Origin: Rhodanobacter sp. A1T4
GTDB lineage: Bacteria > Pseudomonadota > Gammaproteobacteria > Xanthomonadales > Rhodanobacteraceae
Assembly (NCBI RefSeq): GCF_014207185.1
Contig: NZ_JACHCP010000008.1
Location: forward strand, 214,128-278,127
Length of the DNA stretch: 64,000 nucleotides
Reading direction: 5' to 3'
The notes beneath the pieces are model-generated. The model was given only the letters and a program-made list of their open reading frames with translations. It searched no databases and was not told the DNA's origin. Both the position numbers and the translations under genes were made by a program. Within the stretch, counting starts at the first letter, position 1. Each line of letters opens with the position of its first letter. Of this stretch, positions 43,854 to 51,770 are shown piece after piece.

Positions 43854-45557
43854 ATGGGTATTTCACGTCGCTCTTTTTTGAAAGGTAGTGCGTTGGCAGC
43901 CTCGCTCGGCGCAGTCGGCTCGTTATCAGTCACACGCGCCGCAGCGCAAGCCTTGTCGGCATCAGCGGCACATCAGAGCAAGAAAAATGCAGTCAGCGGT
44001 CCCGGCGACGTCGTCGGCAAAGTCACCGTGGGTTATCAGGGTTGGTTTGCGTGTATTGGCGACGGCGCACCGATCGACTGCTGGTGGCATTGGTCGCAAA
44101 ACGAGTCTGCCGAGCCCTCGCCTTCCAATTCGGGGATCAAGGCGTGGCCGGATATGAGCGCGTATGCAAAAAGCTACCCCACCGGGTTCGCCGCGCTCAA
44201 CGGTGGTGGTTCCGCCAACCTTTACTCCAGCTACGACCAAAGCACGGTCAACCTGCATTTTCGGTGGATGCAGGAAAACAATATCGACACCGCCGCCTTG
44301 CAACGTTTCAATCCCTACTCTAGCGAGGGGCCCACGCGCGACGCTGTCGCTGCCAATGTACGCACGGCGGCGGAAGCCTACGACCGCAAGTTTTACATCA
44401 TGTATGACGTGTCAGGCTGGACCGACATGCAAACGCAGATCAAGCAAGACTGGACATCGAAGATGTCGGCGCTGACGGCATCGTCGGCCTACGCGATGCA
44501 GAACGGCAAGCCTGTGGTTTGTATCTGGGGATTCGGCTTTGATGATGACAACCATCCCTTCGATGCGGCGACGTGCTCTGATGTCATCACTTGGTTCCAG
44601 AACCAAGGCGTCTATCTCATCGGCGGCGTACCGACGAGTTGGCGAACCGGCGGTTCCGTGCGTCCCGACTTCCTGCCGGTATTTCACTCGTTCAATATGC
44701 TTTCGCCATGGATGATCGGTGCCATCGGCACGATCGACCAAGCCAACGCGTTTGCCGTGGAGACCAGTGCCGCCGACAAGGCCGATTGCGATGCGAACGG
44801 CGTGGATTATCAACCGTGCATTTTACCGGGCGATGTGTCGGTACAGCAGCGTGCTCACGGCAACATGATGTGGGCTCAGTTCTACAATCTGGCCAGTATC
44901 GGCGTCGCGGGTTTCTACATCTCGATGTTCGACGAATTCAACGAAGGCAACCAGATCGTCAGTACGGCCGCAACGCAGGCGGATGTCCCCGCCAACTCAG
45001 GCTTCCAATCCCTGGATGAAGACGGCACGCCGTGCTCGTCCGACTACTACATGCGCCTTACGACGGACGGTGGCCGCATGCTGAAAGGTGATCTACCGCT
45101 GAGCTTTGTGCGCCATACAGCACCGGTGATCGGTAGCAACGTGGGTGTGGCGACGGTCGCAAGCCTGCTGGCACAGGTCAACAATCGTTACGTCACGGCG
45201 GAAGATGACGGTACGCAGTCACTCATTGCCAATCGTACGGCGATCGGACAGTGGGAACAGTTCGATCTGATCGATGTCGGTAACGGGAATGGCGACGTCG
45301 CCCTGCTCTCTCACGCCAACGGTAAATACGTCACAGCCGAAAACGCCGGCGCGGAACCCTTGATCGCCAATCGCACCGCCATCGGACAGTGGGAAACCTT
45401 CCATATCGTCGTACAACCAAACACAGGCGGTGCGGTCGCCCTGCTTGCGCGTGCCAATGGACTCTATGTGACCGCAACCCAGGCTGGACAGGGCCCGCTG
45501 ATTGCAGGCGCAACTCAGGTTGGCGGATGGGAGTTGTTCAACCTGATCCTTTCATAG
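43854..45557 (+). CDS. Tat-exported GH71/GH99-like glycosidase with fascin repeats
   Basis: This is a 567-residue enzyme with a Tat signal (ISRRSFLKGSALAASLG). The catalytic region (about 45-410) is of the GH71/GH99-like TIM-barrel type: VTVGYQGWFACIGDG, FYIMYDVSGW, ISMFDEFNEGNQI, the last with a probable catalytic Glu pair. The C-terminal 150 residues contain three fascin-like beta-trefoil repeats, each with a core like GKYVTAE...PLIANRTAIGQWETF, a likely carbohydrate-binding module. GH71 enzymes are alpha-1,3-glucanases of fungal walls and GH99 are endo-mannosidases; which applies is open. CAGGAG precedes ATG 43854. Confidence 0.83.
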   Translation: MGISRRSFLKGSALAASLGAVGSLSVTRAAAQALSASAAHQSKKNAVSGPGDVVGKVTVGYQGWFACIGDGAPIDCWWHWSQNESAEPSPSNSGIKAWPDMSAYAKSYPTGFAALNGGGSANLYSSYDQSTVNLHFRWMQENNIDTAALQRFNPYSSEGPTRDAVAANVRTAAEAYDRKFYIMYDVSGWTDMQTQIKQDWTSKMSALTASSAYAMQNGKPVVCIWGFGFDDDNHPFDAATCSDVITWFQNQGVYLIGGVPTSWRTGGSVRPDFLPVFHSFNMLSPWMIGAIGTIDQANAFAVETSAADKADCDANGVDYQPCILPGDVSVQQRAHGNMMWAQFYNLASIGVAGFYISMFDEFNEGNQIVSTAATQADVPANSGFQSLDEDGTPCSSDYYMRLTTDGGRMLKGDLPLSFVRHTAPVIGSNVGVATVASLLAQVNNRYVTAEDDGTQSLIANRTAIGQWEQFDLIDVGNGNGDVALLSHANGKYVTAENAGAEPLIANRTAIGQWETFHIVVQPNTGGAVALLARANGLYVTATQAGQGPLIAGATQVGGWELFNLILS

Positions 45558-45689
45558 GTCGCTCGATACGCCACGAGGGAGCCGAATAACCCACATCCCA
45601 AGAAATTTTTCATCTCTTCCCCTTGTGTGAACATGAGAAGCCGTATGAGAAATACGCCCGTGTGGTGTTGGCCTATCCGATATAAGCGG

Positions 45690-46700
45690 TCAATGCAGCA
45701 TGTTCTCGACCTGAAGTAGCATCCACGTACTCGTTCCTGGCAGGGTTTCGGGTAGATAGTGCGATGGCAACGACTGCCACGACTGGACGATGACATCCTC
45801 AGGCGCGGTCGCCGGGTTGGAAGCCAGCGTCCTGAGCTGATCAAGTCCAGCGCGTGTCCAGGAGACGTCGTCCGTGTAATCAGGATCGCCGCCGATGATG
45901 ATGCCGAAGCGAATACCTCGCGCACGCATCCCTGCCTTCAACGGGGCGATGCCTGGCCGCCAGTTCTTTGAACGCCAGGCGATGTCGACGTGGAAAAAGG
46001 CAAGGTTGCTTCCGGTTGTGGAACGAAACAGGTCAGCGAAGGCGAGGTAGTCTTTTACGAGCTGCCTGGGGTCGAAGTTTTGGTTGCTGGTGATCGGCTC
46101 GATCTCGCCAATCTGAGCCTGCGCGAAATACCGATGAATCACGGTAACGCTCGCCGCGACCTCGTGCACCAGTTCCTCGACCGTGTCTTTGCACGCTTGG
46201 CCTTGCTTATCGGGCCAGTACCGCTCATGACCGAAGAACACCACTTCATCCATGGCGACGTAGTCGATCCGTCCGCCGAAACGCTGGATGCGCTTCATGG
46301 TGTTATTTAATAAGTCCTGTGGCATATAGCCCTCGCCCTTACCGCAGCCGCGATCATTCCGCAGCATCCCCATCTCGATCGCAAGTGTTATGCCTCGCCG
46401 ATGGAGGTCCGTGATCAGCGTCTTGAGATCAGCATCGCTGGAACGCGACGCAAACTGCATAGAAATCTTGAAAGCGACGACCCGCGACGAGGCTAGCTGC
46501 CATGGCGCATCGGGTTTGAACAGCTCCATAAAATCCGTTGGCCCAGACTTGGGCCCAGACTTTTGCCAGTCAACCAGCACCACCGGATCTACGCCACCAA
46601 ACCAAAACTTTGTGGAGGTGGTCTGAGCCATAACTGAAACGCTCAACATCAGCACCGCAATGTTGAAACAAGAAACCAGGATCTTTGCGCTCGATGTCAT
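45690..46700 (-). CDS. secreted TIM-barrel-like protein, tandem paralogue A
   Basis: This 336-residue exported protein is of a family I cannot name. After the signal peptide (VLMLSVSVMAQ) it reads KFWFGGVDPVVLVDW, LHRRGITLAIEMGM, RIDYVAMDEVVFF, IGEIEP, FFHVDIAWRS and GIIIGGD, the alternating strand pattern of a TIM-barrel glycosidase with acidic residues at strand ends. It shares the DYVAMDE block, the NLPE/TLPGTSTW tail and overall length with its downstream neighbour, so the two are tandem duplicates. The setting among secreted glycosidases suggests carbohydrate hydrolysis, unproven. Confidence 0.7.
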   Translation of the reverse strand: MTSSAKILVSCFNIAVLMLSVSVMAQTTSTKFWFGGVDPVVLVDWQKSGPKSGPTDFMELFKPDAPWQLASSRVVAFKISMQFASRSSDADLKTLITDLHRRGITLAIEMGMLRNDRGCGKGEGYMPQDLLNNTMKRIQRFGGRIDYVAMDEVVFFGHERYWPDKQGQACKDTVEELVHEVAASVTVIHRYFAQAQIGEIEPITSNQNFDPRQLVKDYLAFADLFRSTTGSNLAFFHVDIAWRSKNWRPGIAPLKAGMRARGIRFGIIIGGDPDYTDDVSWTRAGLDQLRTLASNPATAPEDVIVQSWQSLPSHYLPETLPGTSTWMLLQVENMLH

Positions 46701-46759
46701 GAAAACTTCTTATGGGCTAAAAATAAGTGCGGCGGAGCATTCTCTGCGCTGTCTTAGGA

Positions 46760-47731
46760 TTACTGCCCTGGTTCTAACCGGCGAGTTTGATACCAATGCA
46801 GGAATGAAGTCAGAGTATCTGGATCAGATTCAGGCAGATTTCGCGAGGGATGCGGCGTCCAATTGGCGATCTCTACGATGTCGAACGGCAACTTCGACTT
46901 CTGCACGGATAGTGCATTCTGCTTGCGTGCAGCGATCGAATCCTGATCTGAAGCGCCGGGTCCGGTGCCGTCGATGATGATGCCCGCGTGGACTTTGTTT
47001 CTATGGAGGACTGCCGTGCTCGGTGCAACCCAGCTCATCCATGGCAAGCGCCAGTCCGCATCGAACACGACGGCGTCGAGTGGTGTTCCGGTAGCCAGCC
47101 GATAAGCGTCAAGCCACTGCTGGAAATCGGCGTTCCATTGTTGCGGGCTGGTGATGTTGGGGGCTTCCACGTCGACCACTTTGACGTTGGGATAGAACTG
47201 CCGGATCTCCGCGATACTGGCAGCGACCCGGCGCGCCGTCTCTTCAATGGAATACCGGCAGGCATTCTTCTTGTCGTAGTAATGGGCAAAGGTCAGTGGC
47301 TCGTCCATCGAAACATAATGGACATCGATCCCAAGGCTCTTCAGTCTCTTGAAGGTGATGGCGTTGCGTTTGGGCCGGTTCATCCCCTCGACTCCAAAGC
47401 CGCATTCTCCAGGAACGGGATTCTCATTGTCGACCTGAGCTGCGCCAATGCCAACGGCAAAAGCCATGTGATGCCGAGTCGAGAATGCGTTGATGGTGCG
47501 AAGCGTTGCTTCCGGCCCGGCAACGGAGCCGAGAAATGGAGAGATGAGAAAAACATCCGCCTGGACGCCCCATGCCGGCGACGGGTCAAACAGATGTGGA
47601 AAATCCTGATTGATCGGAGGCTTCGTGCCACGTTGCAAATTGTCGGGTGGAGCAAACCAAACCTGTTGAGCAAGCGCCATGATTGGCGACAACGAGACGA
47701 ATAACGAGAACATGGGTATGAAGCGACGCAT
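46760..47731 (-). CDS. secreted TIM-barrel-like protein, tandem paralogue B
   Basis: This is a 323-residue exported paralogue of the neighbouring gene at 45690-46700. The signal peptide ends at ALAQ; then VWFAPPDN, HHMAFAVGIGAAQ, DVHYVSMDEPLTFAHYY, VVDVEAPNI, DAVVFDADWRLPW and HAGIIIDGTG follow, and the C-terminal SRNLPESDPDTLTSF matches the sibling. The conserved VSMDE/VAMDE block is a candidate catalytic site. CCAGGAG precedes ATG 47731; a TTG at 47734 is also open. The two genes are 59 bp apart and likely co-transcribed. Confidence 0.7.
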   Translation of the reverse strand: MRRFIPMFSLFVSLSPIMALAQQVWFAPPDNLQRGTKPPINQDFPHLFDPSPAWGVQADVFLISPFLGSVAGPEATLRTINAFSTRHHMAFAVGIGAAQVDNENPVPGECGFGVEGMNRPKRNAITFKRLKSLGIDVHYVSMDEPLTFAHYYDKKNACRYSIEETARRVAASIAEIRQFYPNVKVVDVEAPNITSPQQWNADFQQWLDAYRLATGTPLDAVVFDADWRLPWMSWVAPSTAVLHRNKVHAGIIIDGTGPGASDQDSIAARKQNALSVQKSKLPFDIVEIANWTPHPSRNLPESDPDTLTSFLHWYQTRRLEPGQ

Positions 47732-47773
47732 CAAAATGACTCCTGGGAGCGGGGGATGGTTGAGCTGTCCGCA

Positions 47774-47938
47774 CTACAAACAATGCGCAATTGACTTCGT
47801 TTTCTGCGACCTTTCATGCGGATCTTCACCGCCGAGCCAGATAGCGACAGGCTGGGCGTGAACTAGACCGACGGAAGTCAGCAACGCAGCAAGTGCAAAG
47901 GCGATCGAGCTTAGACGTCCATGAATGAGATTCTTCAC
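47774..47938 (-). pseudogene. truncated third copy of the tandem secreted family
   Basis: A GTG-started minus-strand frame of 54 codons, preceded by a GAGG site, begins with a good signal peptide (SSIAFALAALLTSVGLVHAQ) and then PVAIWLGGEDPHE, which parallels KFWFGGVDP just after the signal peptide of the 45690-46700 protein. It stops after a further 14 residues at TAG 47774. It is best read as the 5' remnant of a third paralogue; a short secreted peptide is the alternative. Confidence 0.6.
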
Positions 47939-48230
47939 TAGCTCACGTGACCTCTTTAAGCCGATTCAGACCTTGGTTAGTTAAATTATTTAGGGAAGGA
48001 GTAGGACCTTGTAAATAGATTTTGGGTGACCTGCTACTTTTTTGATTTGCTGGAATTTTGTGGAAGGCATGAACTTGATGGCAACTCGAATAATCCTCCG
48101 TAGCCATGCGCTTCACACCCTGCCCTTGCCGTAAGCAGCAGTCGAGGCACCCGGCATCGCATCAGCCCGAGTGATGATCCGACCGGTCGTGTCGCAGCCG
48201 TGCACGCCCTATCCGACTGAGCCCCAGGCT
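47939..48230. other. intergenic region
   Basis: About 290 bp between the truncated paralogue and the end of the regulator gene. AT-rich in part, probably carrying the promoter of the leftward paralogue genes. No gene or hairpin recognised. Confidence 0.3.
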
Positions 48231-50039
48231 CTACCGTTGGCGTGGGAAATATGAAATGAGAACGTCCCCCGTGCCGGGACGGTAGAACACGAGATGATCC
48301 AGCTTTCCACTGTGATCGTAGTCGAAAGCAAAAGCTCGATCATGAGGGGACTTAAGATCGTATCCCTTCACTCCGATTCCCTCAGATATTGGGGTAAAGG
48401 TTCCGCCCGAGTTCTTGAGAATCGACAGCAGGCCGGTACCAGGGCGGTATAGAAGCAAATAATCCAACTTGCCGCTCTGACCATAATCGAAGGCGAAGGC
48501 CCGATCATTCGTGGACTTGAGGTCGTAGCCTCCGATGCCGCTGCTTGTATATACCGGGGTGAGCGCCTCGCCGGAGTTCTTCAAAATCGAGAAGGTCCCG
48601 GTGCCAGGCTGGTAGAGCACGAGATAATCCAACTTGCCGCTGTGGTCGTAGTCAAAAGCAAAAGCCTGATCGGTGAAAGGCTGAGGACCGTTGTCATCGA
48701 TCTGGCCGCTTGCAACATGCTGCGTATATACCGGAGTCAAGCTTCCGCCGGAGTTCTTCAAGATCGTAATGATCTCCAAACCAGGCCGGTAGAGCACCAG
48801 ATGATCCAGTTTGCCACTGTGATCGTAGTCAAAGGCAAAGACCTGGTCGGCGGTGGACAGTTGATCGTGAGCTCTACTCCAGAGAGCTGTATCGCTTTGC
48901 GCGTGCTTGTACACCGGCGTAAAGGTGCCTCTGCCGTTATTTTTCACAATCCACAGAATCTCGGTACCCGGCCGATAGATCACCAGATGATCCAACTTGC
49001 CGCTGTGATCGTAGTCGAAAGCAAAGACCCGATCATGCGGGGACTTGAGGTCGTAGCCCCCTATCCCATCGCCTTCGTATACCGGACCGAAGGTTCCACC
49101 CGAGTTCTCCACAATCCATATACGCCCGACACCAGGCCGGAAGAGCACAAGATGATCCAATTTGCCGTTGTGATCATAGTCAAAGGCAAAGACCTGATCG
49201 TTTGGGGACTTGAGGTCGTAACCTCCAATGCCTATAGCGGCTGATTCATTTGGCTTGGTCGTCGTCCTATAGACATAGGCACCTCTCTTTGGAAGGTTCT
49301 GGCCAGATGAGAGATGTCGTTTTTCGGTCTCCCCTTGTCCAACAAGGAAACCGGCGACTATCACGAGAACCAGAATAAGCACCCAGTAATACCCATACTT
49401 CTTCTGCCGACCGGGTCGAAGAGTCATTGCAGGCCGTACGAAGTCAGGGACCGACTCGTCCCCTACAGGCGCACTTTCCTTACTCTCCAGTTCCGACTGC
49501 TTGGCGTTCTGTTTGCTCGCCGAATGTTCATGCCGAACCACAACCGTTGGAGGCAGCAGGAGATCTTCTTCTACCGATGCAGTCTTGGGGATTCGACTGC
49601 CAGTCGTCGAAACTTGCGCTGTCACTTCGTCATGCAGTGGGCGCGATAGGGACTCCGACACAGTCGGCACAACGCTACCGACGTCTCGCTTGATCTCCTG
49701 TACAGGGGCAATGAAACGATAACCGCGTCTAGGCAGCGTTTCGACAAATCGTGGGTTCTCGGCTGAGTCTTCGAGAGCAGTACGGATCTTCTTAACGGCT
49801 GTGTTGAGCCCAAGGTCAAAATCCACCAAGGCATCTTCGGGCCAGAGTTGCTTTTGCAGTGCTTCTCGCGTCAGCAGTTGCCCCGGGTGTGCTATGAGTA
49901 GGGCCAGAACCTGGAACGGCTGCTCCTGCAAGCTGACTTTAACGCCTCTCTTGCGCAGCTCCCCTGCTTCAAGATCGACCTCATAGACGCCAAAGCGAAT
50001 AGCTTGCGCCGTCCGCGCCTGACGAATCTTCTGCTCCAC
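48231..50039 (-). CDS. CadC-like membrane regulator with periplasmic FG-GAP-type repeats
   Basis: This 602-residue protein has an N-terminal OmpR/CadC-type winged helix (residues about 12-110: FGVYEVDLEAGELRKRG, QPFQVLALLIAHPGQLLTREALQKQLWP, PRRGYRFIAPV), a linker, one membrane segment (YYWVLILVLVIVAGFLVG, about 213-231) and an outside domain. The outside domain is built of about six 50-residue repeats of the type IGGYDLKSP..RVFAFDYDHSGKLDHLVLYRPGTG....NSGGTFTPVY, with calcium-type DxDxxGxxD loops. The repeats look like a carbohydrate-sensing beta-propeller. One polypeptide thus senses outside and binds DNA inside. Its place at the edge of the glycosidase island makes it the likely regulator. 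GTG start. Confidence 0.87.
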   Translation of the reverse strand: MEQKIRQARTAQAIRFGVYEVDLEAGELRKRGVKVSLQEQPFQVLALLIAHPGQLLTREALQKQLWPEDALVDFDLGLNTAVKKIRTALEDSAENPRFVETLPRRGYRFIAPVQEIKRDVGSVVPTVSESLSRPLHDEVTAQVSTTGSRIPKTASVEEDLLLPPTVVVRHEHSASKQNAKQSELESKESAPVGDESVPDFVRPAMTLRPGRQKKYGYYWVLILVLVIVAGFLVGQGETEKRHLSSGQNLPKRGAYVYRTTTKPNESAAIGIGGYDLKSPNDQVFAFDYDHNGKLDHLVLFRPGVGRIWIVENSGGTFGPVYEGDGIGGYDLKSPHDRVFAFDYDHSGKLDHLVIYRPGTEILWIVKNNGRGTFTPVYKHAQSDTALWSRAHDQLSTADQVFAFDYDHSGKLDHLVLYRPGLEIITILKNSGGSLTPVYTQHVASGQIDDNGPQPFTDQAFAFDYDHSGKLDYLVLYQPGTGTFSILKNSGEALTPVYTSSGIGGYDLKSTNDRAFAFDYGQSGKLDYLLLYRPGTGLLSILKNSGGTFTPISEGIGVKGYDLKSPHDRAFAFDYDHSGKLDHLVFYRPGTGDVLISYFPRQR

Positions 50040-50602
50040 AATCGCGGCCTCTTGCTGCGTTCAAAACTTACGCCAGACGATTCAACATAGCATTTTTTTG
50101 CATCGGATCTGTAGTGAAAACCCAGCTAGTTCGTTCTCGATGCGCACCGTGGCTTTTTTCCTGGCCGCAAGCTTGATCTTCGCGTCCGCAGTCAGGCCAT
50201 CCAATTTTGGCGCGCAACGCTGCTTCACGTTGGGTGGCCACCTGTAGGGTCTGGTCTGCTGAGCCACAAGCAGTGCGGCGGGAAGACCGTCCATCCGAGT
50301 AAGTTGCTGCTCCATGGTTTTAGCGCGCGCGCAGTGTTCGTTGGCCAAGTGCCCTGCTAAAACCACGGCCGTTTCCAACCACGTGAGCACGGTCGCAGTT
50401 TCCCGCTCCTGCCCTTCCAACCTCCTCGGAAAAAGCAATCACGCGAATCAGGAATTTCCCGATGTGAGCGTTGCCACGCTGCCGCGATAGTGCGCGCCAT
50501 GGACGGACGCTTTGCGCAGGGACGTGGGCAAGCTTTGGAACTCTCACGAGGGGCTTTACTCAGCCTTGTTCAACCACGATGAATTACTAAAGGATACGTG
50601 CC
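50040..50602. other. 560-bp region without a supported gene
   Basis: Open frames exist on both strands (a 118-codon minus frame at 50082-50438 and a short plus frame from 50139 that starts like a signal peptide), but none shows family motifs. The region separates the regulator from the GDSL esterase gene. Confidence 0.35.
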
Positions 50603-51589
50603 ATGACCACCAGGGTTAAAAGACTCATCATCTTCGGAGACAGTCTTTCTGATATCGGCGTCAAGCGGAAGACCGTTGCCGGGCAATTCGCTTCGCTCTT
50701 TGGATTGATGCGTACCAACCAGGTCAATCGATATAGCGACAACCGGAACTGGACCGACTTTATCTGGGAATGGGCTGGTGGCCAGCCACTGATCCGCGTC
50801 GACAAGACGACGTCCGAGGCCGCCGCGGCTTTTCATTTGAAATGGAGCCAAAGCAGCAACAACGAGGCATTGGACGATGATCCACTTTATTACGCGAATT
50901 ACGCAGAAGGGGGCGCGATGGGAGGGTCGGATCGTTGGGGTGCTGGCCTGGGAACCTTCAAGGAACAATTCGAACGCTACAGCAACGACCTGAAGGCACA
51001 CGACCCGACGCCTGGCGTTGGGCTCTATCTGATCTGGTTCGGCTTGAACGACCTGGTGACAAATGGGCGTGATCCGGCAGACATGAAAGCGGTCGCGCGC
51101 CAGCTGAGCGAGATCTGCCAGCAGATCGTCGCGATCGACAGTAACGCTGCGTTCCTGTTCGGTAACCTACCAAATCCTCAAACCGCGGTGCGCTACCTCG
51201 GGCAGGAAGCGACCGATAAAGTGCTTGGCTTTACGGAAGGGTCCTTGAATTTTGGCCATGAACTTGCCAAAGAGATCAATGCGAATTTCCCCAGAAATCC
51301 GGCAGCCATCGTCGACGTGTACACGCCGATGGATCACGTCTGTAGGAACCTGAGTTCCTACGGACTCACCCAGGAAAAACAGCCGACGGGGATCGAGGTC
51401 CGCTACGGTGCACCACCGAGGAACCAGTTGGCAGCGTTCTGCACAACGACCAGCGATGGCGCTCATCCTACCGAAGAGGTGTACAAGCTGATCGCGCAGA
51501 TCTGGGCGGATGCGATAAAGCAGCATTTCGAGTTGGCAGCGCTTCGCCAAAATCAAGACGCGCACTTCGTGGTGAAAGGATCGCAGTGA
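50603..51589 (+). CDS. GDSL/SGNH family esterase
   Basis: This 328-residue hydrolase has the N-terminal IIFGDSLSDIG block with the catalytic Ser, the GLNDL block III (about residue 150, Asn of the oxyanion hole) and the C-terminal SDGAHPTEEVY block with the catalytic Asp and His. The order matches GDSL lipases/acyltransferases of the thermolabile hemolysin group. No signal peptide is seen, unlike many relatives. An AAAGGA site precedes ATG 50603. Substrate is unknown; it could deacetylate a polysaccharide. Confidence 0.9.
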   Translation: MTTRVKRLIIFGDSLSDIGVKRKTVAGQFASLFGLMRTNQVNRYSDNRNWTDFIWEWAGGQPLIRVDKTTSEAAAAFHLKWSQSSNNEALDDDPLYYANYAEGGAMGGSDRWGAGLGTFKEQFERYSNDLKAHDPTPGVGLYLIWFGLNDLVTNGRDPADMKAVARQLSEICQQIVAIDSNAAFLFGNLPNPQTAVRYLGQEATDKVLGFTEGSLNFGHELAKEINANFPRNPAAIVDVYTPMDHVCRNLSSYGLTQEKQPTGIEVRYGAPPRNQLAAFCTTTSDGAHPTEEVYKLIAQIWADAIKQHFELAALRQNQDAHFVVKGSQ

Positions 51590-51670
51590 TCACGCAAACT
51601 CTGGGCTTGTAGAGTCATCGATGTAGTCGACGGATCGTCTTCGTGATCTTCAAGTCCATGTCGACGGGAA

Positions 51671-51719
51671 TCTTTGTTTATTTCTGGCGCTCCGCTCAAT
51701 CGCCAGGAATAAACAAAGA
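51671..51719. terminator. long hairpin between convergent genes
   Basis: TCTTTGTTTATTTCTGGCG (51671-51689) pairs with CGCCAGGAATAAACAAAGA (51701-51719) over 19 positions with a single mismatch, 11-nt loop. It lies between the ends of the GDSL gene and the convergent kinase gene. Acts as a bidirectional terminator or is an inserted palindrome. Confidence 0.65.
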
Positions 51720-51770
51720 GGATCTCCCATGATCGAAATTGAATACGCTCATAGGCAAACAAGTTTTTGG

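Noticed and set aside
50082..50438. 118-codon minus-strand ORF upstream of the GDSL gene
   Set aside because: No motif recognised, and the residue pattern does not look like a folded family.
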